From a virus, in IMG/VR virus record IMGVR_UViG_3300037847_003305, positions 1-34,650 of that record: a stretch of 34,650 nucleotides of DNA; one strand, written 5' to 3'. Each line of letters begins with the position of its first letter. Position 1 is the stretch's first letter. The position numbers were made by a program, and so were the translations under genes. The notes under the pieces are model-generated. The model was not told the origin of the DNA. It did no database searches and saw only the letters and a list, made by a program, of their open reading frames with translations. Positions 13,679 through 20,073 of the stretch are shown here, piece after piece.

Positions 13679-13890
13679 ACAAGACCTTTTTGTCGTTATG
13701 GTATATTTTACAGAGGTTTTATACTCTAATACAATACCTATTTAAAATTGTGCGATCTGAATCCTCTAAAGATACCGATACTCCTATACAGTAATAACAA
13801 CAAGGTCTTTCTTTTGAGATTTTTTTTAAAATTTAGATTGAGGGTTTCTTATATGTTATTTTGTGGGGAATGAGGGTATAACCATAACAA

Positions 13891-13980
13891 ATGGTAGTCA
13901 TACGCCTATAGGGTAGTCGTTGCAACAGCTACCATTTAACTACCATACAGCTACCATAATTTAAGCAGCTACCATGGTAG
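13891..13980. repeat. CTACCAT iteron array
   Basis: CTACCAT occurs at 13929, 13940, 13951 and 13969, and inverted at 13891 and 13974. Three successive copies are exactly 11 bp apart, so they lie on one face of the helix; the last two overlap in a perfect palindrome CTACCATGGTAG (13969-13980). Two GGTAGTC half-sites (13893, 13912) and a GTTGCAAC palindrome (13919-13926) lie among them. Such arrays bind replication initiators, repressors or the small terminase. Confidence 0.8.
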
Positions 13981-13995
13981 TTGTAACGGGTTGAG

Positions 13996-14014
13996 ACGTC
14001 CCAGGTTGGGACGT
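13996..14014. promoter_or_regulatory. Operator-like perfect dyad
   Basis: ACGTCCCA and TGGGACGT form perfect 8-bp arms around GGT. It is GC-rich in AT-rich surroundings and lies directly beyond the iterons, which suggests a protein-binding site; an RNA hairpin is also possible. Confidence 0.6.
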
Positions 14015-14021
14015 TGCACAT

Positions 14022-14050
14022 TGTTACAAGTATAACAGAGTGTTACAAGT
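14022..14050. repeat. TGTTACAAGT direct repeats
   Basis: TGTTACAAGT occurs at 14022-14031 and 14041-14050, with the inverted core TTGTAAC at 13981-13987. The first copy also starts a TGTTA-N6-TAACA dyad. The set flanks the 19-bp dyad and is probably part of the same binding region. Confidence 0.7.
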
Positions 14051-14188
14051 TTATACCAAAAATATACAATTGTCCAAATAAGCCCAATTTAATAGCAAAA
14101 ATAAACGATCTTGTTTTATAGGTAGTAACCCACCTTAAAAAGATAAAACGAAGGATTTAATATGTACTAATAACTCCAATAATTAACA

Positions 14189-14237
14189 ATGTCAATAGCT
14201 AATTTTTGTACTGTTAAAACTAATCAAATGTCAATAG
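14189..14237. repeat. ATGTCAATAG direct repeats
   Basis: Exact 10-bp copies lie at 14189-14198 and 14228-14237, 39 bp apart, with a partial copy (CTCAATAG) near 14268. They lie upstream of the early promoter and may be regulator-binding sites. Confidence 0.6.
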
Positions 14238-14341
14238 TTTTTTTACTCTATTTTTTACCCTCAATAGAATCCCAAATTACTACCTTAAACGCCATGAAAA
14301 AAGTTTTTAGTGTTGTTATAGCTTTAGGTAGTGATCTCTTG

Positions 14342-14362
14342 TTTTAGGTGGGTTTTAGGTGG
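14342..14362. repeat. Tandem TTTTAGGTGG repeats
   Basis: TTTTAGGTGG lies at 14342-14351 and 14353-14362, again with 11-bp spacing. The inverted core CCCACCT occurs near 14129, and AGGTAGT elements occur near both. The helical phasing suggests cooperative protein binding about 80 bp upstream of the early promoter. Confidence 0.65.
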
Positions 14363-14437
14363 CTTAAAATTGATTGGATGTTTTAAGCTTTGATAAAGTT
14401 TTTTACAAGTTTTTTTTGCCTAAAATACAAAAAAAAT

Positions 14438-14464
14438 TTGACTCATATTTGTTTTTAACATTAC
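14438..14464 (+). promoter_or_regulatory. Putative early promoter for the 14509-15635 operon
   Basis: TTGACT (14438-14443) is followed after 15 bases by CATTAC (14459-14464) and ATTAAAA. The TTGA-N15 layout is shared with the candidates at 15979, 22698 and 24220. The -10 match is poor here (an alternative TACATT at 18-base spacing is closer to consensus), so the -10 position is uncertain. Confidence 0.5.
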
Positions 14465-14508
14465 ATTAAAACTATCACTAATTAATTAAATAAAAGGAAA
14501 CCCAAATC

Positions 14509-14814
14509 ATGTATAAAAATATTGAAATCTATTCAAGAAATAAAACAAACTCAGAAAACTTTTTAAAAAATAAGCTCATTGAATTCGACATTAATTATTC
14601 ATATGATGGAAAAGTTGAAACATTAACAATTCAAGTTGATAAGGATGTTTTTTCAAGTGGTGTTTTTAATTGTTATTTAGCTTCACCAAACAATAGTTTA
14701 ATTCATTATGAGATATTGAATGTATTATTAAAAAATGATAAGAAAATTTTAAAAGCATTAAAAAATTATTTAAATAAACTTGCTTGGGTCAATAGTGACT
14801 CACCATTAATATAA
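14509..14814 (+). CDS. 101-residue hypothetical early protein
   Basis: The protein has a beta-alpha look: an N-terminal charged part (YKNIEIYSRNKTNSENFLKN), a beta stretch (YDGKVETLTIQVDKDVFSSG) and a helical end (LLKNDKKILKALKNYLNKLA). No motif is recognised. AAAAGGAAA precedes the ATG. It is the first gene after the control region, which makes it probably one of the first genes expressed, where phages often place host-takeover or anti-defence proteins; that is inference from position only. Confidence 0.7.
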   Translation: MYKNIEIYSRNKTNSENFLKNKLIEFDINYSYDGKVETLTIQVDKDVFSSGVFNCYLASPNNSLIHYEILNVLLKNDKKILKALKNYLNKLAWVNSDSPLI

Positions 14815-14829
14815 AAGGGAGAAATAAAA

Positions 14830-15471
14830 GTGAATAAATCATTAGCAAAAAAAATAGTTGGAAGTGCTTTATCTAATACAACTAAAATGCCCTCATTTAG
14901 TTTTAATTTGAGTGCTTTAGATTGTAAAACGGGAGCAAAGTTAGTAAGTGTAGAAAATAGTGTTTGTAATGGTTGCTATGCTTTAAAAGGTAATTACAAA
15001 AGATACAAATTGACTGATAAATTGAGACCAAAAACAGAAAAAATAAACAATTCTTTATGGGTTGAATCAATGGCATATTTAATTAACAATCAAGGAAGTA
15101 AAAAAGATAGTAATTATTTTAGGTGGCACGATAGCGGAGACCTACAAAGCATAGACCATTTACAAAAGATTGTTGAAGTGTGCAAAAAAACGCCAAATGT
15201 TCTACATTGGTTACCAACAAGAGAGTATAAAATTGTTAATTCATATATTGTAAACTTTGGTAAATTGCCAAAAAACTTAATAGTAAGATTATCAAGTCAT
15301 ATGATTGACCAAAAGCCACCAAAAATACAAGGCTTAAATACTTCAACGGTTCACAAAAATAAAAAAGCTTTTGGTATTGAATGCCAAAGCTATAAAAATA
15401 ATAATGAGTGCGGAACTTGTCGGGATTGTTGGAATAGTTCAATTAAAAACATATCATATAAATATCATTAA
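14830..15471 (+). CDS. Gene product 88 (GP88)-like protein, GTG start
   Basis: The 213-residue protein matches the phage GP88 family as I remember it from mycobacteriophages: SVCNGCYALKGNYKRY (about residues 41-56), then YFRWHDSGDLQSIDHLQKI, LHWLPTREYKIV, LIVRLSSHM, and the closing ECGTCRDCWNSSIKNISYKYH. The invariant cysteines and the HDSGD, LPTRE and Y..H motifs suggest a metal-binding enzyme, but the activity of the family is not known to me. A GTG start with GGGAG upstream is the best choice. It lies between the first early gene and a small membrane protein in a three-gene unit closed by a strong terminator. Confidence 0.8.
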   Translation: MNKSLAKKIVGSALSNTTKMPSFSFNLSALDCKTGAKLVSVENSVCNGCYALKGNYKRYKLTDKLRPKTEKINNSLWVESMAYLINNQGSKKDSNYFRWHDSGDLQSIDHLQKIVEVCKKTPNVLHWLPTREYKIVNSYIVNFGKLPKNLIVRLSSHMIDQKPPKIQGLNTSTVHKNKKAFGIECQSYKNNNECGTCRDCWNSSIKNISYKYH

Positions 15472-15485
15472 GGGAGGGTTGCAAA

Positions 15486-15635
15486 ATGAATAATGAATTA
15501 TTAATAGTTTTTTTAATTGTTTTTTTAGTGGCTTTAAATCTTTTTAAAAGCTATAAGATTAACAAGTTAAAAAGGAAAATTGAATCGTTAAGGTTAAAAA
15601 ATAAATGGCTAGTAAATTTAAAAAAGCCATATTAA
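15486..15635 (+). CDS. 49-residue membrane protein
   Basis: The frame encodes MNNELLIVFLIVFLVALNLF, a single transmembrane helix, followed by a basic amphipathic tail (KSYKINKLKRKIESLRLKNK). A strong GGGAGGG lies 9 bases before the ATG. The TAA stop is 26 bases before the terminator stem. A cytoplasmic basic helix anchored in the inner membrane could interfere with host membrane functions or superinfection; no homology supports a specific role. Confidence 0.65.
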   Translation: MNNELLIVFLIVFLVALNLFKSYKINKLKRKIESLRLKNKWLVNLKKPY

Positions 15636-15661
15636 AAACCCTTTCAACATACCAACAAAAC

Positions 15662-15688
15662 AAAGCCCTTTTTTTAGAGGGCTTTTTT
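15662..15688 (+). terminator. Rho-independent terminator
   Basis: AAAGCCCT (15662-15669) pairs with AGGGCTTT (15678-15685) around an 8-base loop, with a run of six T (15683-15688). It is the strongest canonical terminator in the window and closes the 14509-15635 unit. Confidence 0.88.
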
Positions 15689-15978
15689 GTATCCTTTACC
15701 CTCAATAATAGAGTTAAAAAGGTGTCGAAATGGGTTCAAATAAAGCTCAAAAATAGCCTTAAAACCTCGTTTAATAGGTTGAGTCGATAGTGAGTTCGCC
15801 TGGAAAATTTTGCAGCCTTAAATCGAAAATTTGAAATATTGAAAAAATATTGAAAATATTAAATAATTTTGATCCTAAATTTATAATTCTTATTTATAAT
15901 TTTGGTTTATATTTTTGGATTGGATTTATATTTTCTCCTCGGTAAATCAAATAATATTAGCATTTAACAAAGTTTTTC

Positions 15979-16005
15979 TTGACTCTATTTATAATTCACC
16001 ATAAT
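15979..16005 (+). promoter_or_regulatory. Putative promoter of the 16035 operon
   Basis: TTGACT (15979-15984), 15 bases, CATAAT (16000-16005), then TTTTTTGTACACTAAAAAAGGAG running into the first gene. The segment CATAATTTTT..TACA.TAAAAA is repeated before the gene at 24274, which supports a phage-specific promoter motif. Confidence 0.6.
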
Positions 16006-16034
16006 TTTTTGTACACTAAAAAAGGAGTTTTAAA

Positions 16035-16271
16035 ATGGAATTAAATAATGAAATGTCTTTATTGACAAAACAACAAATAACCATCGCTAATTGGATAAAC
16101 AACTTAAGTTCTGATAGAATTAGAGCAAGAGAAATATTATATCTTGTAAGAAAAGTTGTTAAAGAAGATCACGATATAGAAGATCATGGTTTTGATGACT
16201 TATTTACAAAAAGCCATAAAATAGTTGATGGTCATGTTCAAGAATCTTATAAAATTAAGGAAGGTGTATAA
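16035..16271 (+). CDS. 78-residue hypothetical protein
   Basis: A helical, charged protein (LLTKQQITIANWINNLSSDR, then AREILYLVRKVVKEDHDIED) with an acidic/His-rich middle. It has AAGGAG 9 bases before the ATG and is the first gene after the promoter at 15979. Its stop overlaps the next start as TAATG. I do not recognise the family. Confidence 0.7.
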   Translation: MELNNEMSLLTKQQITIANWINNLSSDRIRAREILYLVRKVVKEDHDIEDHGFDDLFTKSHKIVDGHVQESYKIKEGV

Positions 16272-16435
16272 TGTTAAATAAAGTCACTAAAAAAGAATGT
16301 CTTGATGCAATCGAATATCTTTGGGGTATGGGATACACCTTAGAAATGACATCCGATAAAAAGTATTATACTGAAATACTTTTAAAGAAGGTAGCTAATT
16401 TATATAATATCAAATTAGGGGAGGGTTCAGAATGA
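16271..16435 (+). CDS. 54-residue hypothetical protein
   Basis: The frame encodes MLNKVTKKECLDAIEYLWGM and a helical remainder ending YNIKLGEGSE. It is coupled at both ends: TAATG with the upstream gene and ATGA with the downstream gene. Coupling at both ends, and lack of room for any other gene, support it. No motif or function is recognised. Confidence 0.65.
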   Translation: MLNKVTKKECLDAIEYLWGMGYTLEMTSDKKYYTEILLKKVANLYNIKLGEGSE

Positions 16436-16668
16436 GAATGAATAGGCAAGGTAATACCTTAAAAGGGCGTATCAAGTCTAGTTGTGCTAATTGTGAGACT
16501 AACTTAAAATGTTTAGGAATAGTATTTAAAAAACAACCTACATTAAATAAAGTTATTATAAATCAAGTTATTGATTCTAAAATTGCGAACAAACCTTGTC
16601 AAGTTATAAATGACAAGGAATGTTCCTATTATAATAATTTTGTTAAACCTATAATTGGAGAGATATAA
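16432..16668 (+). CDS. 78-residue Cys-containing hypothetical protein
   Basis: The protein has CANCETNLKCLG (Cys18, Cys21, Cys27) and later KPCQVINDKECSYY (Cys56, Cys64), which could bind a metal ion or an iron-sulfur cluster. It is basic at the N-terminus. Start and stop overlap neighbours (ATGA at 16432, TAATG at 16668). No family is recognised. Confidence 0.65.
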   Translation: MRMNRQGNTLKGRIKSSCANCETNLKCLGIVFKKQPTLNKVIINQVIDSKIANKPCQVINDKECSYYNNFVKPIIGEI

Positions 16669-17096
16669 TGAAATTGACACTACCAAAAAAGAATATGACT
16701 AAAAAAAATTACAAATCAATGACTAGACAAGTTTGTGTCATTCCTAACTCAGAAGAAAACCGAAAAGCTATAAAGCATTTAAACACTCTTGCAAAAGAGC
16801 AACATTCAGAATATCGTTTTTCTTTTAAATATAGATGCCCTAAAAAAGGTTCATATGGTAGATATGGAGAAGTAGCAAAAGATAATGCAGATGGACTCGG
16901 CTTATATGTTCAAGGTGCTAGTTATTCTGAAGCAAAAGAAGAAATCGATAAATTAAATGCTCGTTTTTGGGCATTACAACAAGACTTAAATGATGAAAAA
17001 GAAAAAAATAATAAACTTTGGCGAAAGTATTTAGGTTTGAAGCAATTAATAAGAGAAAAAGAAGCAATAAATCAAAAAATAAAGGAGTTATTATAA
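16668..17096 (+). CDS. 142-residue hypothetical protein with C-terminal coiled coil
   Basis: The N-terminal half has a mixed pattern (RFSFKYRCPKKGSYGRYGEV, DGLGLYVQGASYSEA) and the C-terminal half is a coiled coil (EEIDKLNARFWALQQDLNDE to the end). It follows and precedes genes by TAATG overlaps. Coiled-coil ends suggest it oligomerises. It lies directly before a methyltransferase-like gene, but no functional link is evident. Confidence 0.7.
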   Translation: MKLTLPKKNMTKKNYKSMTRQVCVIPNSEENRKAIKHLNTLAKEQHSEYRFSFKYRCPKKGSYGRYGEVAKDNADGLGLYVQGASYSEAKEEIDKLNARFWALQQDLNDEKEKNNKLWRKYLGLKQLIREKEAINQKIKELL

Positions 17097-17734
17097 TGAA
17101 GGTATTAGTAGCATGTGAAGAAAGCCAAGCAGTTGCAAAGGCTTTTAGAAAACTAGGTCACGAAGCATATTCTTGTGACATTCAAGATTGTAGTGGTGGT
17201 GAACCCCAATGGCATATAAAAGGTGATGCACTTGTTGAAGCATATAGTGGTAAATATGATTTAATGATTGCCCATCCACCTTGCACTTATTTAGCAGTTA
17301 GTGGTGCTAGATGGATGTATAACAACGATGGTTCAATTTGTTTAGAAAGGTTAAAGAATAGAAATAAAGCACTTGATTTTGTAAAGAAATTACTTGATGC
17401 ACCTATTGAAAAGATAGCATTAGAAAATCCCGTTTCGGTTATATCTAGTGCAATTAGAAAACCCGATCAAATAATACAACCTTATGAATATGGACATTCA
17501 GAAGCTAAAAAAACTTGTTTATGGTTAAAGAATCTACCAAAGCTAAAACCTACCAAGATTGTAGATAAAGGTGAGTTTGTTGAGTGGATTGATAAAAATG
17601 GCAAGAAAAAAAGACAAGCTAAGTGGTATTTAGATGTATTGAGTAAAGCAAAAACAAAAGCAGAACGCCAAAAGTTAAGATCTAAGACATATCAAGGGAT
17701 TGCAGATGCTATGGCACAACAATGGAGTATATAA
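17096..17734 (+). CDS. Cytosine-methyltransferase-like protein
   Basis: The 212-residue protein has a SAM-binding-like start (MKVLVACEESQAVAKAFRKLG), an acidic motif SCDIQDCSGG, a Cys motif AHPPCTYLAVS (about residues 59-69) corresponding to the catalytic PPC of C5-cytosine methyltransferases, and LENPV (about 109-113) in place of the usual ENV. It therefore belongs to the phage methyltransferase-like family seen with this 'HPPC...LENP' signature; target and activity are uncertain. AAAGGAG precedes the ATG at 17096; an in-frame upstream start would lie inside the preceding gene. TAATG overlaps occur at both ends. Confidence 0.75.
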   Translation: MKVLVACEESQAVAKAFRKLGHEAYSCDIQDCSGGEPQWHIKGDALVEAYSGKYDLMIAHPPCTYLAVSGARWMYNNDGSICLERLKNRNKALDFVKKLLDAPIEKIALENPVSVISSAIRKPDQIIQPYEYGHSEAKKTCLWLKNLPKLKPTKIVDKGEFVEWIDKNGKKKRQAKWYLDVLSKAKTKAERQKLRSKTYQGIADAMAQQWSI

Positions 17735-17994
17735 TGAGTTTTGATTTTTTTGATTATGATACAACTAAACCTATACAAGAAAAAAAACATGTGAATTTTG
17801 ATTCTAAATTAGCAGATCAATATATTAAGTATTGTTTACAATGCAAAAGATGTTGGGAGTTAAGTTCTGCATTTAGAGTTAATAAAAAAAATGGGAAAAG
17901 AAACATTGAGGATTTTATATCTTATTATGTTAATTTTCCAACATATGGTAAACAAAGAAGACAATGCCCTAGATGTAAAAAGGAGAATCAATAA
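17734..17994 (+). CDS. 86-residue zinc-finger-like protein
   Basis: The protein carries YCLQCKRCWELSSAF and, at the end, QRRQCPRCKKENQ; the CxxC pairs (CLQC/CKRC and CPRC) about 40 residues apart could bind one zinc ion. Its ATG at 17734 overlaps the methyltransferase stop (TAATG), with TGGAG upstream. A nucleic-acid or protein adaptor is plausible. No family is recognised. Confidence 0.65.
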   Translation: MSFDFFDYDTTKPIQEKKHVNFDSKLADQYIKYCLQCKRCWELSSAFRVNKKNGKRNIEDFISYYVNFPTYGKQRRQCPRCKKENQ

Positions 17995-18188
17995 TGGACA
18001 TTCCAAAAAAACAACAGTATCAATTACAAGTATGTGGTTTTACGCCACAAAGTAAGTTAATAACAATTTACCCTAAATTAATGGAGAGCGAATATGCTTG
18101 GAATTATTTATGTAAAATGCTAGAAATCGATCCTTCTAAATATAAAGATGGAGTCTTTATAAAAACCATAGGAGTTAAGGAGGTATGA
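17994..18188 (+). CDS. 64-residue hypothetical protein
   Basis: A short protein with VCGFTPQSKLITIYPKLMES and a helical end (YAWNYLCKMLEIDPSKYKDG). AAAAAGGAG lies upstream of the ATG, which overlaps the preceding stop (TAATG). Its TGA overlaps the ATG of the metallopeptidase-like gene. No function is recognised. Confidence 0.65.
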   Translation: MDIPKKQQYQLQVCGFTPQSKLITIYPKLMESEYAWNYLCKMLEIDPSKYKDGVFIKTIGVKEV

Positions 18189-18532
18189 TTAATAAAGAAA
18201 CATTTGCAATGCACGAACTAAAAAAGCATAATTTAAACTGCACTCTTATATTTGATAGTTTAAATTTTAATGGTAAGTACGATGCAGATTCAAACACAAT
18301 TTATATTCATAAAAGCCTTCCTGAAAAAGAGTTTTTAATGACTCTATTTCACGAAATCAATCACGCTATGTATTGTAAGGAAATGGGATTAGATGCTTAT
18401 AAAAATGATTATGAATTAGAAATGGAAAGATGTATAATTTCAGACCTTGATCCTTATGAATGTAATTTTTATGAGGTTCAAGCTGAGAAATACGCTAAAC
18501 AAAAAACAAAGGAGATGACATGGGTAAAATAA
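18185..18532 (+). CDS. HExxH zinc metallopeptidase-like protein
   Basis: The 115-residue protein has a clear zincin motif TLFHEINHAMYC (His56, Glu57, His60), preceded by a beta strand and the segment NTIYIHKSLPEKEFLMTL. A downstream helix FYEVQAEKYAKQ (Glu97 or Glu101) could supply the third zinc ligand, as in ImmA/IrrE-type and related small peptidases. The size fits a minimal catalytic domain. In phages such proteins may cleave host regulators, but the substrate is unknown. It overlaps its upstream neighbour by ATGA. Confidence 0.7.
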   Translation: MINKETFAMHELKKHNLNCTLIFDSLNFNGKYDADSNTIYIHKSLPEKEFLMTLFHEINHAMYCKEMGLDAYKNDYELEMERCIISDLDPYECNFYEVQAEKYAKQKTKEMTWVK

Positions 18533-18642
18533 AAAACCTAGTAATCGAGTTAGGATATGAAGGTGCTAAAAAGTATCTTCAAGAAATAAGAGAAGAAATC
18601 AAAAGTAAAAAAGGAGTAAAAAATGGAAATCAACCTAGATAG
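18520..18642 (+). CDS. 40-residue basic protein
   Basis: The frame encodes MGKIKNLVIELGYEGAKKYL then QEIREEIKSKKGVKNGNQPR. GGAG lies just upstream of the ATG, and the gene overlaps both neighbours (13 and 20 bases). The sequence is amphipathic and helical. It fills the space between the metallopeptidase and the next gene; overlap and ribosome-binding site are the only evidence. Confidence 0.55.
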   Translation: MGKIKNLVIELGYEGAKKYLQEIREEIKSKKGVKNGNQPR

Positions 18643-18967
18643 TTATGAGATCACCAAAGCAATAAAAATGTATCTTAAAGCTAGGGGTGTTAATTGGGAA
18701 GATGACTACCTTGAAATGTATCTTAAAAACGAAGAGCAAGATGTTATAAATTTAAATGCTTATAAAAGAGATGAACATTATGATGAGGAAAAGAAGGAGT
18801 TTATTCTTGATGCAAAATATAATGTTGAAGGGCTTTTTGTAAAGCGTAAAAAGGAAGGTCATAAAAAATATGAATATGTTCCTTTTGATCATGCATATAT
18901 TAGAAAATATGTTGATGTAGGTGAAGAATCACTTATTAGACTAACAGTATATGAGGGGGAAGAATGA
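18623..18967 (+). CDS. 114-residue acidic hypothetical protein
   Basis: The protein is acidic, with a helical N-terminus (SYEITKAIKMYLKARGVNWE) and a beta-rich C-terminal half (YNVEGLFVKRKKEGHKKYEY, then RLTVYEGEE). AAAAAGGAG precedes the ATG. Its stop overlaps the next start by ATGA. I do not recognise the family; small acidic early proteins are often DNA mimics or inhibitors, but nothing specific supports that here. Confidence 0.65.
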   Translation: MEINLDSYEITKAIKMYLKARGVNWEDDYLEMYLKNEEQDVINLNAYKRDEHYDEEKKEFILDAKYNVEGLFVKRKKEGHKKYEYVPFDHAYIRKYVDVGEESLIRLTVYEGEE

Positions 18968-19101
18968 TTATATTAAACTGTGCCGAATGGCTTGTATCGT
19001 TCTTTTTATTCAGTTTATCTTGTTGTTTAATTCTTGCCGCCTTGATCGTATTTGATTGGTTCGCCAGGAAATGGGTAGAAAGAATATGGGGAACAAAATA
19101 G
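18964..19101 (+). CDS. 45-residue membrane protein
   Basis: One long hydrophobic segment (WLVSFFLFSLSCCLILAALI, residues about 10-29) is followed by FDWFARKWVERIWGTK, a Trp-rich basic end. The ATG overlaps the upstream stop (ATGA). It is the last gene before the structured leader of the replisome organiser. Membrane location is likely; the role is unknown. Confidence 0.6.
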   Translation: MIILNCAEWLVSFFLFSLSCCLILAALIVFDWFARKWVERIWGTK

Positions 19102-19269
19102 TTGGTTTATATAATCCTAGTATAAAAAGTATATTATGGTTATATTTGTTGGGTATAAAAAAGGAAAAAGTTTTAGTGATGGTGGTTACTATATACCCAA
19201 ATGTGTCATACCAACGACTCGGGGGGAGTTACTCCTTTTTCTTCCCCCAACCACCAAAAAGGAGAAACA
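19102..19269 (+). promoter_or_regulatory. Structured leader upstream of the replisome organiser, with interleaved arms
   Basis: No gene lies here. Perfect complementary arms are: A TTGGGTATA (19149-19157) with A' TATACCCAA (19192-19200); B TGGTGGTT (19180-19187) with B' AACCACCA (19249-19256); and C GGGGGGAG (19221-19228) with C' CTTCCCCC (19241-19248, one G-T pair). The order A-B-A'-C-C'-B' means A/A' and B/B' form a pseudoknot or exclude each other. A small GGAG-tta-CTCC stem followed by TTTTT (19225-19240) competes with C/C' and looks like a terminator. The ribosome-binding site follows 4 bases after B'. TATAAT at 19110-19115 is a possible -10. Confidence 0.6.
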
Positions 19270-20073
19270 ATGAAACATGCATACATAGGGTACATCCCTT
19301 CAAATGTTAGGTATGATAATCTTTTATCTTGTAGAGAAAAATTATTGTACTGTGAAATAACTGCAACTTTAGATAATGGTTACTGCACTAAAACCAATCT
19401 TTATTTTTCAAAAGCTTTAGGTTATAGTCAATCATCAGTATCAAAATATTTAGGCACACTAAGGGAGTGTGGACATATTAATCTTAACCTTATAAGAGAT
19501 GAAGTTACGATGAAATATAAAAGTAGATTAATATGGTTAACCACTCCTCGCTACGAAGAAGTGGAAAAGAACAAAATCAATGATGCCACTACGCCACAGA
19601 CAGAAGTGGATCAAGATAAAAAGAAGCGTTCTGTGGTGTTTAATCACGATCAAAGCCCTATTTCCACTACCGCCCCCCACGATATATATTATTATACTAA
19701 TAATATTATACACAGTAAGTCTAATAAGAATCCTCTGGAGATAAAGCTTTTAAGAGATATTAATGAAAAGCAGTATGAATATTTATATAGAATTGTTCGT
19801 CAATTTTATAACAAACAATCTAAGGTGCATAGTAAGTTAGTATCTAAGTATTGGAGTCAAGATAAAAACTTAGTTAATGAATCAATTAACAATCTTTATA
19901 AATTAATTAAGGTTGATAAGTTTGAAGATACTGAAGTTTGGTCCGTAATTGAATGGGCTACTTACAATGATTTTTGGAGTAAAAACTTATTATCACTTCG
20001 TTCATTAAGAAAGAAATCAAAAAATGGGCTGACGAAGTTTGCTAATATTTATAGCAAATGGAGTTCAGAATGA
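19270..20073 (+). CDS. Replisome organiser / replication initiation protein
   Basis: The 268-residue protein has an N-terminal winged-helix-like domain: REKLLYCEITATLDNGYCTK, then SKALGYSQSSVSKYLGTLRE and CGHINLNLI. A variable polar linker follows, and the C-terminal domain (VWSVIEWATYNDFWSKNLLS, LRSLRKKSKNGLTKFANIY) resembles the end of phage O-type organisers. Such proteins bind the origin and recruit helicase. I choose the ATG at 19270, with GGAG 6 bases upstream; an in-frame start at 19201 falls inside the structured leader. Its stop overlaps the primase-helicase ATG (ATGA). The linker-coding DNA may contain the origin. Confidence 0.75.
   Translation: MKHAYIGYIPSNVRYDNLLSCREKLLYCEITATLDNGYCTKTNLYFSKALGYSQSSVSKYLGTLRECGHINLNLIRDEVTMKYKSRLIWLTTPRYEEVEKNKINDATTPQTEVDQDKKKRSVVFNHDQSPISTTAPHDIYYYTNNIIHSKSNKNPLEIKLLRDINEKQYEYLYRIVRQFYNKQSKVHSKLVSKYWSQDKNLVNESINNLYKLIKVDKFEDTEVWSVIEWATYNDFWSKNLLSLRSLRKKSKNGLTKFANIYSKWSSE
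19541..19711 (+). other. Candidate replication origin inside the organiser gene
   Basis: The linker-coding DNA carries AGTGG/CCACT sites at 19541, 19560, 19586, 19605 and 19664, including AGAAGTGGA-like copies near 19558 and 19603, and then an almost pure A+T stretch at 19682-19711. Iterons beside an AT-rich melting region within the initiator gene is the lambda O arrangement. The five-base motif is short, so this is suggestive only. Confidence 0.35.

Larger units (their letters stand above)
13679..14508. promoter_or_regulatory. 830-base non-coding control region between small terminase and early operon
   Basis: I see no convincing gene here on either strand. The region holds, in order: AT-rich sequence upstream of the minus-strand small terminase gene, an iteron array (13891-13980), a GC-rich 19-bp dyad (13996-14014), paired TGTTACAAGT repeats (14022-14050), ATGTCAATAG repeats (14189-14237), tandem TTTTAGGTGG (14342-14362) and a promoter (14438-14464). 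It is by far the richest concentration of repeats in the genome and is the best place to look for an origin, packaging site or master operator. Confidence 0.75.
15636..16034. other. AT-rich intergenic region between first and second early units
   Basis: Apart from the terminator (15662-15688) and promoter (15979-16005), this 399-base gap holds only AT-rich sequence with short repeats: AATATTGAAA at 15835 and 15846 (11 bp apart) plus a degenerate third copy, and TTTATAATT at 15880, 15893 and 15988. An open frame crossing the terminator is not considered a gene. Confidence 0.6.

Noticed and set aside
13681-13809. Inverted AAGACCTT/AAGGTCTT pair flanking the small terminase promoter region
   Set aside because: Eight-base arms 114 bases apart are too weak and too far apart to claim function.
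14189-14347. 52-residue plus-strand frame in the control region
   Set aside because: No ribosome-binding site, contains both ATGTCAATAG repeats, and composition gives no protein-like pattern.
15605-15790. 61-residue plus-strand open frame after the small membrane-protein gene
   Set aside because: It runs straight through the rho-independent terminator at 15662-15688, has no ribosome-binding site and begins inside the preceding gene.
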